A stretch of DNA of 64,000 nucleotides. It comes from Oscillospiraceae bacterium (GTDB lineage Bacteria > Bacillota > Clostridia > Oscillospirales > Ruminococcaceae). Positions 16,502 through 27,005 of this stretch are shown here, piece by piece (positions within the stretch are counted from its first letter, which is position 1; every line of letters starts with the position of its first letter). The notes under the pieces were generated by a model, which was not told the origin of the DNA, did no database searches, and was given only the letters and a program-made list of their open reading frames with translations. The stretch covers positions 1 through 64,000 of the forward strand of contig JAFXCV010000049.1 in NCBI GenBank assembly GCA_017521325.1, read 5' to 3'. A program made the translations under genes and the position numbers.

Positions 16502-18274
16502 ATGGATATTACGCAGATTGTTCTGGCGCTGGTCATCGTTGCCGGCGGACTTGCATTTTTCCTTTACGGCATGCACATCATGTCATCGGGTCTTGAGAAA
16601 ATGGCGGGCGGCAAGCTCGAACAGGCACTCAAAAAAATGACCTCCAATCCCTTCAAGAGCCTCGCCCTCGGCGCAGGCATCACCGTTGCCCTGCAATCTT
16701 CGTCAGCACTGACGGTGATGCTGGTCGGACTTGTTAACTGCGGCGTCATGCAGATCGGACAGACCATTGGCGTTATCATGGGTTCCAATATCGGTACCAC
16801 CTTCACCGCATGGCTGCTCAGCCTCATGGATGTCGGCACGGATAATCTGATCGTTGCCATGCTCAATCCCAAGTATTTCTCCCTCGTGCTGGCGCTCATC
16901 GGTGCATTCATGATCCTTTCGGGCAAGAGCGTGCGCAAGAAGGACATCGGTAATATAATGGTGGGCTTTGCAGTCCTCATGTACGGTATGAAAATGATGG
17001 GCGATGCGGTTTCTCCTCTGGCAGATATGCCGGAATTCCAGAACCTGCTCGTTGCATTCAATAATCCCCTGTTCGGCGTATTCATCGGTGCACTTGTAAC
17101 GGGCATCATCCAGAGCTCGGCTGCATCCGTGGGTATTCTCCAGACGCTTGCAAGCCAGACGGGACAGATCTCCTACAGCATGGCGATCCCGATCATCATG
17201 GGTCAGAACATCGGTACCTGTGTGACGGCGCTCATTTCCAGTATCGGTGTCAGCCGCAACGCAAAGAAGGTTGCCATTGTGCATATTTCCTTCAACCTCA
17301 TTGGTACAGCCATCTGCCTGTCGCTCTATCTGCTGGCGGATTCCATCTTTAAATTTACATTTTCCGATTTGCCCGTGGATTCCGCAGGCATTGCGCTGGT
17401 ACATACCGTATTTAACGTAACGACAACCGTAATTCTTCTTCCGTTCATGAAACTTCTGGAGAAGATTGCGAATCTGTTCCTCCCCAACAAGGACGAGGAG
17501 CCGGAAAAGAAGTCCTTCGGCGGCATCATCGACGAACGACTGCTGGCAACACCCTCTGTTGCGGTTTCCGAGTGTGAAGCTGCATCTGTCAGAATGGCAC
17601 TGCTTGCCAAGGATACGCTGATGATGTCCCTGGATCTGCTGACGAATTACAGCGACAAGAAGAAGGAAAAGATCCTCAAAAACGAGGATGTTCTGGACAA
17701 TTACGAGGATCAGATCGGCACGACGCTTGTGCAGATTTCTTCCAAGGCGCTTTCCGAGCATAACAGCCAGATCTGTTCGAGAGTACTGCGTGTCATCAAC
17801 GATTTTGAGCGACTGGGTGACCATGCGGTAAATCTCGTGGATGTCGCAGAGGAGATCCACGAAAAGAAGATCAAGTTCACGCCCGAGGCACAGAAGGAGA
17901 TCTCCGTGCTGACGGGTGCCATCCGTGAGATTCTGGAGAACACCTTCAGCATCTATGAGAATCCCGACGAGGCTGCTGCTGCGAACATCGAGCCGCTGGA
18001 ACAGGTGATTGACAACCTGACAAGGGACATCAAGGCGAACCATGTACAGCGTCTGCAGAAGGGCATGTGCACGATCGAAACCGGCTTTGTGCTGACGGAT
18101 CTGCTCAACAACTACGAGCGTGTATCCGACCACTGCTCGAACGTTGCTGTGCTGATGATCGAAACCGCACACAATGCGTTCGACACGCATAAGTATCTCA
18201 ATCAGGTGAAGTTCGGCAACAAGAATTTCATCGACAATTTCGAGAAGTTCTCCGAAAAGTACAGTATTTCGTAA
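16502..18274 (+). CDS. Na+/phosphate cotransporter with PhoU-like tail
   Basis: 590 residues. Residues about 1-320 form the membrane part with the inverted-repeat signature QSSSALTVMLVG (first half) and QSSAASVGILQ (second half). Residues about 360-575 form a PhoU-like cytoplasmic helical domain (ERLGDHAVNLVD and ERVSDHCSNVAV, the typical E/DxxxD metal motifs). Expected to import phosphate with sodium, with the PhoU part sensing phosphate or repressing. AAAGGATTCGATT precedes the ATG. Transcribed alone behind PhoP-like boxes. Confidence 0.94.
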   Translation: MDITQIVLALVIVAGGLAFFLYGMHIMSSGLEKMAGGKLEQALKKMTSNPFKSLALGAGITVALQSSSALTVMLVGLVNCGVMQIGQTIGVIMGSNIGTTFTAWLLSLMDVGTDNLIVAMLNPKYFSLVLALIGAFMILSGKSVRKKDIGNIMVGFAVLMYGMKMMGDAVSPLADMPEFQNLLVAFNNPLFGVFIGALVTGIIQSSAASVGILQTLASQTGQISYSMAIPIIMGQNIGTCVTALISSIGVSRNAKKVAIVHISFNLIGTAICLSLYLLADSIFKFTFSDLPVDSAGIALVHTVFNVTTTVILLPFMKLLEKIANLFLPNKDEEPEKKSFGGIIDERLLATPSVAVSECEAASVRMALLAKDTLMMSLDLLTNYSDKKKEKILKNEDVLDNYEDQIGTTLVQISSKALSEHNSQICSRVLRVINDFERLGDHAVNLVDVAEEIHEKKIKFTPEAQKEISVLTGAIREILENTFSIYENPDEAAAANIEPLEQVIDNLTRDIKANHVQRLQKGMCTIETGFVLTDLLNNYERVSDHCSNVAVLMIETAHNAFDTHKYLNQVKFGNKNFIDNFEKFSEKYSIS

Positions 18275-18284
18275 GAAACAAACT

Positions 18285-18315
18285 GCTCCCTCCGCTGCTG
18301 GCGGAGGGAGCTTTT
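18285..18315 (+). terminator. Terminator of the Na/Pi cotransporter gene
   Basis: Stem GCTCCCTCCGC/GCGGAGGGAGC with a TGCTG loop and TTTT tail, 10 bp after the stop. Confidence 0.8.
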
Positions 18316-18326
18316 GCATGGGGTAA

Positions 18327-18533
18327 GAAAAGGGCGATACATGTGCATCGCCCTTCAGTCTGTCGAAAAACTTTGTTTGGTTCAAAGGACGGAGTCCTTT
18401 GGCGGGTGTGGGTGACTCCCCACGGGGTGGGGAGATGTCGAACAAAGCGAGACAGAGGGGACGGGCTGTTCAGCGGCAGTACCCACGAAACATAGCCCCT
18501 CCCCCAGAGGGGGAGGGGTTGGGGTGGGGGCAA
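18327..18533 (+). repeat. Hairpin/G-quadruplex intergenic repeat, copy C
   Basis: Order: hairpin GGGCGAT...ATCGCCC followed by CAGTCTGTCGAAAAA, stem AAAGGACGGAGTCCTTT, a GCGGGTGTGGGT module, a 65-bp block (18410-18474) found inverted in copy F at 43906-43970 with 2 mismatches, then TAGCCCCTCCCCC and the quadruplex motif at 18509-18530. Lies between convergent genes; G-rich strand is the cotransporter mRNA strand. Confidence 0.85.
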
Positions 18534-18558
18534 GTTTAGAGAAACTTACCCTTTTTAA

Positions 18559-19008
18559 TTAATGTTCCTGCATCCGTATAGACGAATTTAACTGGAAAAT
18601 ATCCCCTTCATTTTCAATCCGATATAAGTCTGTGGATGTATACCTCTTACGGTTCTGAATATTTTCGGGGAACAATTTGCTGTGTGCCTTGTCATAAAGA
18701 ATGGCACGCTCTGCGTGGTCGATCAGTTTTTCGTTTTCATAGATGTCCGAGGTTTTAGGATATACGATACGACCGATCCGCACATATTTTTTGCCCCTGT
18801 ATTTAAAAAGCCAGTTATCTCTATGGCTTATCAGCCGATGCTTTATGGTATTGTTTTTTGTTGCTTTCCCTAAATACAGACTCGTTTCCTTTTTGCCAAA
18901 AATTCTTGTGATGTAGTACAAACCCTGCTTTTGAGCAAGGTCACTTTGAATTGCATCTTCAAGGAGCATCGGCTCGCTCCAATGAATTCTGATAATTTTA
19001 TCCCTCAT
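18559..19008 (-). CDS. GIY-YIG-like protein of unknown role
   Basis: 149 residues. The stretch GLYYITRIFGKKETSLYLGK, followed by an R-L-x-x-H element, matches the GIY-YIG fold core (GxYYI...LYLGKA...RL). Members are nucleases, but the catalytic Glu and Asn positions could not be assigned confidently. The ATG at 19008 is preferred because AAAGGAA sits 8 bp upstream; an in-frame ATG at 19026 has no ribosome site. It follows the membrane-protein gene upstream by about 24 bp, so they may be cotranscribed. There is no neighbouring restriction or repair gene to indicate a role. Confidence 0.7.
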   Translation of the reverse strand: MRDKIIRIHWSEPMLLEDAIQSDLAQKQGLYYITRIFGKKETSLYLGKATKNNTIKHRLISHRDNWLFKYRGKKYVRIGRIVYPKTSDIYENEKLIDHAERAILYDKAHSKLFPENIQNRKRYTSTDLYRIENEGDIFQLNSSIRMQEH

Positions 19009-19032
19009 ATCATCATTTCCTTTCATGGTAAT

Positions 19033-19626
19033 TCAGGCAGGAGCGTTGTGCTGCCCGTTCTTGTTCACCAGAGCCGATACGGCTATCAGCAGAAAGAGCA
19101 TGGGAAAATTGAATACCGACATCCCTTCGGTCAGGGAGATCACATAGGCGGCTGCCGCCGGACACACCGCCGCAATAAGAAACGATCGTTTCTTGTGCTG
19201 CACACCCAGAAACAGCAGGACGCCGGAAGCGATCGACAGCACGTTCTGTATCAGTCCCGGCAGCCTCGTTGCCAGAAAGTACAGGATGTCATAGGTGTCG
19301 AAGCTGAGCCGAAAAAGCGACGCAGCATGCTGCACCAGCATAAACAGATTCAAAATCAGAATGAAAATGTTGCAGATTGTATAGAGCGCCGCAAAGCCAC
19401 GCAAAAAGCATTGCTTTCTGCCGCAGATTGTCAAAGCGGAGGTGACAATGGCAGCTGCCATGACCAGAAGTACAGCAAATTCCAGAAAAAAATCAATTGC
19501 TCCTGCACTGCGAAGTTCCGGCACGAAGCGGAGGAGATTCGCTATGAGGATGTAACACGCCAGCAGCAGGGAAGCTATGCCAAGGAGCAGGGTAAAAACA
19601 TGTGATGTATTCATTTTGCTTTTCAT
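19033..19626 (-). CDS. Six-helix membrane protein, unknown function
   Basis: 197 residues with about six membrane helices and short basic loops (ICGRKQ, QHKKRS); not recognised as a known family. ATG at 19626 with AAGGGTG upstream. Downstream of guaB on the same strand but separated by guaB's terminator, so probably a separate unit with the GIY-YIG-like gene. Confidence 0.65.
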   Translation of the reverse strand: MKSKMNTSHVFTLLLGIASLLLACYILIANLLRFVPELRSAGAIDFFLEFAVLLVMAAAIVTSALTICGRKQCFLRGFAALYTICNIFILILNLFMLVQHAASLFRLSFDTYDILYFLATRLPGLIQNVLSIASGVLLFLGVQHKKRSFLIAAVCPAAAAYVISLTEGMSVFNFPMLFLLIAVSALVNKNGQHNAPA

Positions 19627-19684
19627 AAGCCACACCCTTTCTGTGCCCATAGCTTTATGATAACACATGCTCCCCGATTTGTCA

Positions 19685-19714
19685 AGAAAAAGCCCAGATT
19701 GTAAAATCCGGACT
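19685..19714 (-). terminator. Terminator of guaB
   Basis: On the minus strand AGTCCGGATT pairs with AATCTGGGCT (with G-U pairs) and is followed by TTTTTCTTG, about 35 bp after the guaB stop. Confidence 0.7.
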
Positions 19715-19747
19715 TTTCCTGACATATTATCATGTTTGCAATTCAGA

Positions 19748-21265
<1,518 letters not shown>

Positions 21266-21273
21266 TTATTACT

Positions 21274-21302
21274 ATGATACCTTTTTTCCGCCAAAAAGTC
21301 AA
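21274..21302 (-). promoter_or_regulatory. Sigma-A promoter of guaB
   Basis: Minus strand: TTGACT (21302-21297), 17 bp, TATCAT (21279-21274). The 21303-21477 interval holds a CCCCGAAATTTCGGGG hairpin at about 21419-21434 and otherwise AT-rich sequence. Confidence 0.7.
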
Positions 21303-21477
21303 GAGTTTCCCCCCATGGGCGGGGAACAAAAAATACCAAAAATACCAAATCACCATTTATGCATTTTTCACAATTTTTTTGAGAATCCTTGTAATAGCGG
21401 GTGATAAAGAAAGAGAAACCCCGAAATTTCGGGGAAAACGTTGAATTTTTTGATTCTGAAAAAAACAAAAAAAACAC

Positions 21478-21506
21478 TTGACAAGCGTGTTTGTTTGTGG
21501 TATAAT
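21478..21506 (+). promoter_or_regulatory. Sigma-A promoter of the tRNA-Thr/tRNA-Tyr unit
   Basis: TTGACA (21478-21483), 17 bp, TATAAT (21501-21506), both perfect consensus. Confidence 0.85.
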
Positions 21507-21545
21507 AATAAAGTCGTCAGGACAGACGATGCACTGAAAAACGGT

Positions 21546-21621
21546 GCTGGTGTAGCTCAGTTGGTAGAGCAGCTGATTTGTAATCAGCAGGTCGGGGGTT
21601 CGAGTCCGTCCACCAGCTCCA
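21546..21621 (+). tRNA. tRNA-Thr (TGT)
   Basis: 76 nt with encoded CCA. Acceptor GCTGGTG/CACCAGC, anticodon stem GCTGA/TCAGC, anticodon TGT at 21579-21581. Only 4 nt separate it from the next tRNA. Confidence 0.97.
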
Positions 21622-21625
21622 ATAT

Positions 21626-21710
21626 GGGAGAGTTCCCGAGTGGCCAAAGGGGGCAGACTGTAAATCTGTTGCTTCTTGCTTCGATGGTTCGAATCCGTCC
21701 TCTCCCACCA
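21626..21710 (+). tRNA. tRNA-Tyr (GTA)
   Basis: 85 nt class II tRNA with a long variable arm and encoded CCA. Acceptor GGGAGAG/CTCTCCC, anticodon GTA at 21660-21662. Cotranscribed with tRNA-Thr. Confidence 0.96.
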
Positions 21711-21712
21711 AA

Positions 21713-21749
21713 AACGCCCTCTGCTAACGCAGAGGGCGTTTTTCTTTAT
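21713..21749 (+). terminator. Terminator after tRNA-Tyr
   Basis: Stem AACGCCCTCTGC/GCAGAGGGCGTT with T-rich tail. A second hairpin, AACACCG..TAC/GTA..CGGTGTT with TTTTTT, follows at about 21769-21799, 65 bp before the P-type ATPase. Confidence 0.9.
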
Positions 21750-21865
21750 TCTATATTCTTTCAGACTCCAAACACCGTTACGAAAGTACCGGTGTTTTTT
21801 CTTCGTCATATTCCATCACATTCCCGCATACAATGCATCAACACTACAATTCGGAGGTTGATGCT

Positions 21866-24457
21866 ATGAAGGGACTGACGCAGGCGCAGGCTGCGGAAAA
21901 ACTTGCAGAATGCGGCGAAAATGTACTTGCGCAGGCAAATCCGCCGGGACCCGTGCGGATTTTTTTCGGGCAGTTCAAGGATCCCATGGTGCTGATTCTG
22001 CTTGTTGCCACGGGGATTTCCGCACTGCTCGGCGAATGGACGGATGCCGTCACCATTATTGTCATCGTCCTGCTCAACGCCGTTCTCGGCTTTGTGCAGG
22101 AATACAGAACCGAAAAAACCCTCGAAGCCCTGCGGAATATGACCGCCCCGACCGCCCGTGTTTACCGTGACGGTGTGCTGCAGGAAATTTCTGCAAGTCA
22201 GCTTGTTCCCGGCGACTGCATCGCCGTTGAAGCCGGCGACTGCGTGCCTGCGGATTGCCTTCTGACGAATGCAAACCGCATCTATGCGAATGAATCGGTG
22301 CTGACGGGCGAGGCGGAACCCGTCCCCAAGCAAAGCGGCAGCATGCACAGCGATCTGACAGGGCTGCACCGTCCCTATCTTCTCTACGCCGGAACGGCAA
22401 TTACAAGGGGCAGCGGTACAGCAACGGTCACAGCAACGGGAAAATCCACGCAGATGGGGCAGATCTCCGGCATGCTCTCGGATATCGAACGTGCCGAAAC
22501 GCCCCTCCAGAAACGCCTTGGGGAGCTTGGCAAGGTGCTTTCCATCATCTGCATCGGCGTGTGCATTGCCGTATTTGCCGCAGGTGTCCTGCGTGGGGAA
22601 CCGGTGTTTGACATGCTCATGACGGGCATTTCCATTGCCATTGCTGCCATCCCCGAGGGACTTCCGGCGACGGTCACCATCGCCCTTGCCCTTGCCGTGA
22701 GCCGCATGATGAAGCACAAGGCGCTCGTCAACCGTCTGCACAGCGTGGAAACCCTCGGCTGCACCTCGGTCATCTGTTCGGACAAAACAGGCACCATCAC
22801 CGAGAACCGCATGACCGTAACACAGATCTGCACGACAGACCGGGAATTCACCGTCAGCGGAACAGCACTGCGCCGTGAGGGAGCGATCCTCGAAAACGGC
22901 GGGCAGATCCGCCCGAAGGAGATCCCCTCCCTTTCGAAGCTTCTGCGCTGTGCCGTACTGTGCAATAACGGCGAAATCACCGCAGAGGAAGGCTCCGACA
23001 GCTGGACGGCTGTGGGCGATCCGACGGAAACGGCATTGCTTGCAGCAGGTGCGAAGGGCGGTATTTCGGCAAAAACACTTTCCGAATACAAAAGAATCGC
23101 CGAGGAACCTTTTGACAGCGACACACGCTGCATGACGGTCATCGTTCGAAGTGATGACGAAACGCTTGCCTGCGTGAAGGGTGCAGCGGATGTGATTCTG
23201 AAAAAATGCAGCCATGTCCTGACCGAGGGCGGTACAAAGCCGCTGACGGCAGAAATACGGCAGAAAATCCTCCGACAGACCGAAGCCCTCTCCGACCGTG
23301 CGCTGCGAGTGCTTGCCTTTGCAGAAAAACGCAGTGTCATGGCACTTTCCGACTGTGAAGAGGGAATGGTATTCCTTGGAATTACCGGCATGCTCGATCC
23401 CCCGAGAGCCGAAGCGAAGGACGCCATCCGCACCTGTGCGGCGGCATCCGTGCGCACGGTCATGATTACGGGCGACCACAAAAAGACTGCGGCGGCAATT
23501 GCAAAGCAGGCAGGGCTGCTGCGTGGGGGCGAGGTTGTCACGGGCGATGAGCTGGATCTGATGAGCGATGCACAGCTTGACCGCAGGCTGTCGGGAATCA
23601 GCGTGTTTGCGAGAGTCAATCCCTCCCATAAACTGCGGCTTGTGCGGGTATTCCGCCGAAGCGGATGCATCGTTACAATGACGGGTGACGGCGTGAACGA
23701 CGCACCCGCCATCAAGGAAGCGGATGTGGGCGTTGCCATGGGCAAAAGCGGCACGGACGTTGCAAAGCAGGCGGCGGATGTGATTCTCATGGATGATAAT
23801 CTTGCAACCCTCGTGAAGGCAGTCGAGCAGGGACGCTGCATTTATGCGAATATCCGCAAATTTGTGCGCTATCTGCTCTCGTGCAACATTGGCGAGGTGC
23901 TGACGATGTTCCTCGGCATTCTCATGGGCATGCCCGTGGTGCTGCTGCCCGTGCAGCTGCTTCTGGTGAATCTTGCCACGGATGGCTTGCCTGCGATTGC
24001 ACTCGGACTTGAGCCGCCGGACAAAGCAATTATGAAAAAGCCCCCACGCAAGCCGGACGAGAGCTTTTTCGCCGACGGGCTGCTTTCAAAAATCGTCTGG
24101 CGTGGCATCCTCATCGGGCTTTGCACGCTCGGCTCCTTCAGTACGGCACTGCGCTTCGGTGCGGATCTTCCGCAGGCGAGAACGGCGGCGCTTCTGACGC
24201 TTGTAGTGTCACAGCTGATTCATGTGTTTGAGTGCAAATCCGAGCAGGGTACGATTTTCAGTGTGGCGTATTTCAATAACTGGAAGCTCATCGTTGCGGT
24301 GCTAATTTCCGCAGGGCTGATGGCGGCGACCATCTGGATTCCGCAGGCGCAGATGATTTTCGGGACTGCGTCCCTCTGCGGCAGCATCCTCTGGCAGGCA
24401 CTTGCCTTCTCCTTCGCCGTGCCGCTGATTTCCTCCATCATCAACCGTAGAAAGTAG
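21866..24457 (+). CDS. Calcium-transporting-type P-type ATPase (P2)
   Basis: 863 residues, an ion pump of the SERCA/PMCA-like P2 class. Seen: N-terminal cation-ATPase domain, TGEAEPVPK actuator loop, PEGLPATV in helix M4 (262-269), phosphorylation site CSDKTGT (Asp306), KGAADVIL nucleotide domain, TGDGVNDAPA hinge, and a C-terminal six-helix block with NLATDGLPA in M6. Both the M4 PEGLP and M6 NxxTD patterns support Ca2+ export, although Mn2+ is possible. ATG at 21866 with GGAGG 8 bp upstream; an ATG 33 bp earlier is rejected for lack of a ribosome site. Confidence 0.94.
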   Translation: MKGLTQAQAAEKLAECGENVLAQANPPGPVRIFFGQFKDPMVLILLVATGISALLGEWTDAVTIIVIVLLNAVLGFVQEYRTEKTLEALRNMTAPTARVYRDGVLQEISASQLVPGDCIAVEAGDCVPADCLLTNANRIYANESVLTGEAEPVPKQSGSMHSDLTGLHRPYLLYAGTAITRGSGTATVTATGKSTQMGQISGMLSDIERAETPLQKRLGELGKVLSIICIGVCIAVFAAGVLRGEPVFDMLMTGISIAIAAIPEGLPATVTIALALAVSRMMKHKALVNRLHSVETLGCTSVICSDKTGTITENRMTVTQICTTDREFTVSGTALRREGAILENGGQIRPKEIPSLSKLLRCAVLCNNGEITAEEGSDSWTAVGDPTETALLAAGAKGGISAKTLSEYKRIAEEPFDSDTRCMTVIVRSDDETLACVKGAADVILKKCSHVLTEGGTKPLTAEIRQKILRQTEALSDRALRVLAFAEKRSVMALSDCEEGMVFLGITGMLDPPRAEAKDAIRTCAAASVRTVMITGDHKKTAAAIAKQAGLLRGGEVVTGDELDLMSDAQLDRRLSGISVFARVNPSHKLRLVRVFRRSGCIVTMTGDGVNDAPAIKEADVGVAMGKSGTDVAKQAADVILMDDNLATLVKAVEQGRCIYANIRKFVRYLLSCNIGEVLTMFLGILMGMPVVLLPVQLLLVNLATDGLPAIALGLEPPDKAIMKKPPRKPDESFFADGLLSKIVWRGILIGLCTLGSFSTALRFGADLPQARTAALLTLVVSQLIHVFECKSEQGTIFSVAYFNNWKLIVAVLISAGLMAATIWIPQAQMIFGTASLCGSILWQALAFSFAVPLISSIINRRK

Positions 24458-24470
24458 CACATAAATATAG

Positions 24471-24644
24471 AAGGCTCCCCGTCAAAGGGAGCCTTCAGTT
24501 TGTTGAAAGGCCTCAGAATGGTAGGACAAGGGGTTCGGGGACGAAGTCCCCGAACCCCTCCCCTTGGGGAGGGGCTGGGGTGGGGAAGTTTAGAAAACCT
24601 CACCCTTTTCGACAAACTAAGGCTCCCCGAAAACGGGGAGCCTT
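24471..24644. repeat. Hairpin/G-quadruplex intergenic repeat, copy D (complete, inverted ends)
   Basis: The most complete copy. The left end is stem GGCTCCCC../..GGGAGCC plus CAGTTTGTTGAAA. The right end is the inverse: TTTTCGACAAACTAA followed by stem GGCTCCCC/GGGGAGCC. Inside are GGGGTTCGGGGACGAAGTCC-type stems, CCCCTCCCC/GGGGAGGGG and the quadruplex motif at 24566-24585. It sits between convergent genes, and its end hairpins also serve as their terminators (24471-24496 and 24619-24643). Confidence 0.85.
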
Positions 24645-24651
24645 CTCTTCA

Positions 24652-26565
24652 TTATTCAGCCTGTTCCGGTTCCGCAGGGGGAGCCTGTGTTGCAGGCGGA
24701 TCCGTTTCCGCAGGAGGCGGAGCCGGCGTTGTCGCAGGAGTCTCTGTCTGCTGGGGCGGAGCCGTTGTGGTTACGGTCTGCTGTGCAGTCGTTGTGGTTT
24801 CAATTGCGGTTGTGGTTTCCGCTGTGGTCGTTTCGGGATTGCTTGCATAGTAGATCTTCAGCGTGTCATCTCCCGTCAGGTCAAACATATCGCCTGCCTC
24901 GACGTTCAGCTCAATGACCTCGCCCGTTTCGTACTTGTAATTCGTCACAGCCTCGGTCACATAGAAATCACGCAGACCCAGAGCGTCCAGTTCCTTCTCG
25001 TATTCCTTGAGCGTCTTGCCCTCGTATGCAGGGATCTTCACCTTGGAAGGACCCTTGCTGACAACAACCTGCATGGTGATGCCGCTGTTGAAGGAGGTGC
25101 CGGGTTCGATGGACTGACTGATGATCTGTCCCTTCTTATATTCGCTGCTGTAATCGTAGGTTGCTTCTAAGAAAATCCAGCCCTCCGCTTCGAACTGACG
25201 CTTCTTGGTTTCGTAGTCCCTGCCTCTGAGATCGGGCATGTTGCTGTCGCCGCTTTGGATGGTCGCAGCTGTTGTATCCTGCACAGGCGGCTCCGTTACA
25301 ATGTTGTCCACCGTTTCCGTTGTGGAGGAGGTGGGTTCCAGAGGACGGCTGGTCGTTCCGCCCGGTCCCATATCCAGCAGATTCAGCACAACGATGGCAA
25401 TCACCATCAGCACGCAGGTCAGCAGCACTGCAATGATGATCGGAATCTTGATGCGGTCGATCATGCTGTCACGATCATCTACGTTGTAATCATCATAATC
25501 ATCATCATAGTCGTCGTCATCGTAGACGGGCTGCGGTGCAGGTCTTACCTGCTGGGGTCTCGGACGATACGCCGGCTCCACAGGAACAGGCTTCGGCTCG
25601 GGTTCGGGAACCTGCTCGAAAAGCTGTGTCACAAGCTCGGTCACAGTCTGGATTCTGTCCGCACCGAACAGATTCAGACCACGCATGATCACACGGGACA
25701 CATGACGTGGAATGTTCGGATTCATCTCATACGGCTCGCAGAGATTGTCGTTTTCCATACGGCTCGGTGCCTCCGTGGGCTTGCAGCCGGTCAGGATGCG
25801 GTAAAGCACGGCACAGATGCCGTATACATCCGTCCAGGTACCCTGACGGGTGCTGGGAGCATACTGCTCGGGTGCCGCATAGCCGTGGAACATCTCGCAC
25901 GGCAGCTCCGTGTGTGCCGTACGCACGGTGGAAATGGAGAAGCCGCACAGACGCAGTTCTCCTCTGGGCGTGACATAGATGGTATCGGGGCTGATGCCAC
26001 GATGAATGATGCCGCTGTTGTGGAGAAGGCTGAGCGTTGTGAAGAAGGGCGGGAACATTTCGGAAACCTGCTTCCATGTCAGTTCACCTGCGTTGTCCTT
26101 GAGGTAGTCCACAAGCTTGATGCCTTCGAGATATTCATACACCGCATAGGTGGTGTTGTTGGTTGCAAACAGATCCAGTGTGGGATTGATGTGCTGCAGG
26201 CTGCGCATCTGCGCCAGAGTCTTGTTCAGCTCTGTGAATTCTGCCATCAGTGCCTTGTACTGCACCACATGGCTGGGATTGACGCTGATGGTTGCCTTAT
26301 TTTTCACACGCACACACAGTCCCTGCGGCATGTATTCACGAATCAATACCTTGCAGCCGATGGATTTATTGTAGCCGATGTAGGTTGCGCCCTCGCTGTT
26401 GTGTCCAAGCTTTGCACCAACGGCGTAGCGTTCGTTCAGAACCGTACCGGGTGCGATGTAATTCGGGTCATACGGGGTTCCCTCGGCGTAGCCGCAGTTA
26501 TGGCAGATCTTTTCTGTTTCGGTCTTGAATTGCATACAGCCGTAACAAAGCTTTCTCTCTCCCAT
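24652..26565 (-). CDS. Zinc-ribbon, kinase-like (predicted pseudokinase), PASTA membrane protein
   Basis: 637 residues. Order: zinc ribbon (Cys7, 10, 21, 24), protein-kinase fold (about 43-315), acidic linker, one membrane helix (about 373-397), two PASTA domains outside (about 441-505 and 506-575), and a Thr/Pro-rich tail. The kinase core keeps APE (231-233) and the TDVYG motif but has lost the key residues: Arg76 replaces the ATP-site Lys, HRG (188-190) replaces HRD, Thr195 replaces the metal-binding Asn, and GFS (208-210) replaces DFG. It should therefore not phosphorylate. It may sense muropeptides through PASTA and signal by binding. ATG at 26565 with AAAGGAGCG upstream; monocistronic. 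Confidence 0.87.
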   Translation of the reverse strand: MGERKLCYGCMQFKTETEKICHNCGYAEGTPYDPNYIAPGTVLNERYAVGAKLGHNSEGATYIGYNKSIGCKVLIREYMPQGLCVRVKNKATISVNPSHVVQYKALMAEFTELNKTLAQMRSLQHINPTLDLFATNNTTYAVYEYLEGIKLVDYLKDNAGELTWKQVSEMFPPFFTTLSLLHNSGIIHRGISPDTIYVTPRGELRLCGFSISTVRTAHTELPCEMFHGYAAPEQYAPSTRQGTWTDVYGICAVLYRILTGCKPTEAPSRMENDNLCEPYEMNPNIPRHVSRVIMRGLNLFGADRIQTVTELVTQLFEQVPEPEPKPVPVEPAYRPRPQQVRPAPQPVYDDDDYDDDYDDYNVDDRDSMIDRIKIPIIIAVLLTCVLMVIAIVVLNLLDMGPGGTTSRPLEPTSSTTETVDNIVTEPPVQDTTAATIQSGDSNMPDLRGRDYETKKRQFEAEGWIFLEATYDYSSEYKKGQIISQSIEPGTSFNSGITMQVVVSKGPSKVKIPAYEGKTLKEYEKELDALGLRDFYVTEAVTNYKYETGEVIELNVEAGDMFDLTGDDTLKIYYASNPETTTAETTTAIETTTTAQQTVTTTAPPQQTETPATTPAPPPAETDPPATQAPPAEPEQAE

Positions 26566-26669
26566 TTGTGCGCTCCTTTCCGATTTATGTACCACTGCCG
26601 TAGGCAGAGGAGTATTTCTTTCTCTGTGACGCACCGTGAAATTCACAGGCACGCCAGTAATCCATTATT

Positions 26670-26698
26670 ATTTTAGCAGTTTCCAAGGAGAATGTCAA
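26670..26698 (-). promoter_or_regulatory. Sigma-A promoter of the pseudokinase gene
   Basis: Minus strand: TTGACA (26698-26693), 17 bp, TAAAAT (26675-26670). Confidence 0.75.
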
Positions 26699-26953
26699 CC
26701 GTTTTGCCGCTTTGTAGCCGACTTCCCCATGAATTGTATTTGTTTTGTAATATTCTTTAATCTTTCGCAACATTCTTCACGATTCGACAGGGGGCAAGGA
26801 AATTGACGAAAATCCTCTTTTCCCTTGCAATTTCGGCGGATTGGGGGTAAAATGGAGATAGTGGGGGTTCCTCAAAGCCAGCCCCACCCCATCGCCAAAA
26901 GCGATCACCTTTTGAATCCAAGATTGATCTTTAATTTCCGGATCAATCATTTC
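26699..26953. other. Non-coding interval between divergent genes
   Basis: Together with its neighbours this is about 440 bp without a gene. A palindrome-like GGGCAAGGAAA / TTTTCCCTTGC pair lies at about 26791-26826. A short minus-strand open frame here (26585-26773) contains the pseudokinase promoter and is not a gene. Nothing else was recognised. Confidence 0.5.
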
Positions 26954-26979
26954 TGTAAGATTTTGAAAATAATCTCGTC
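26954..26979 (+). promoter_or_regulatory. Candidate ECF-type (autoregulatory) promoter
   Basis: TGTAAG (26954-26959), 16 bp, CGTC (26976-26979), one base off the TGtAAC-N16-CGTC pattern used by Bacillus ECF sigma factors. It lies 26 bp before the sigma gene's ATG. Confidence 0.35.
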
Positions 26980-27005
26980 CTATGGTATGAAAGGAGGGAA
27001 CGCAG

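Noticed and set aside
21546..21869. Open frames across tRNA-Thr and tRNA-Tyr
   Set aside because: The tRNA cloverleaves explain the sequence fully.
26585..26773. 62-codon open frame upstream of the pseudokinase
   Set aside because: It contains the pseudokinase -35 and -10 boxes, has no ribosome site and no recognisable protein pattern.
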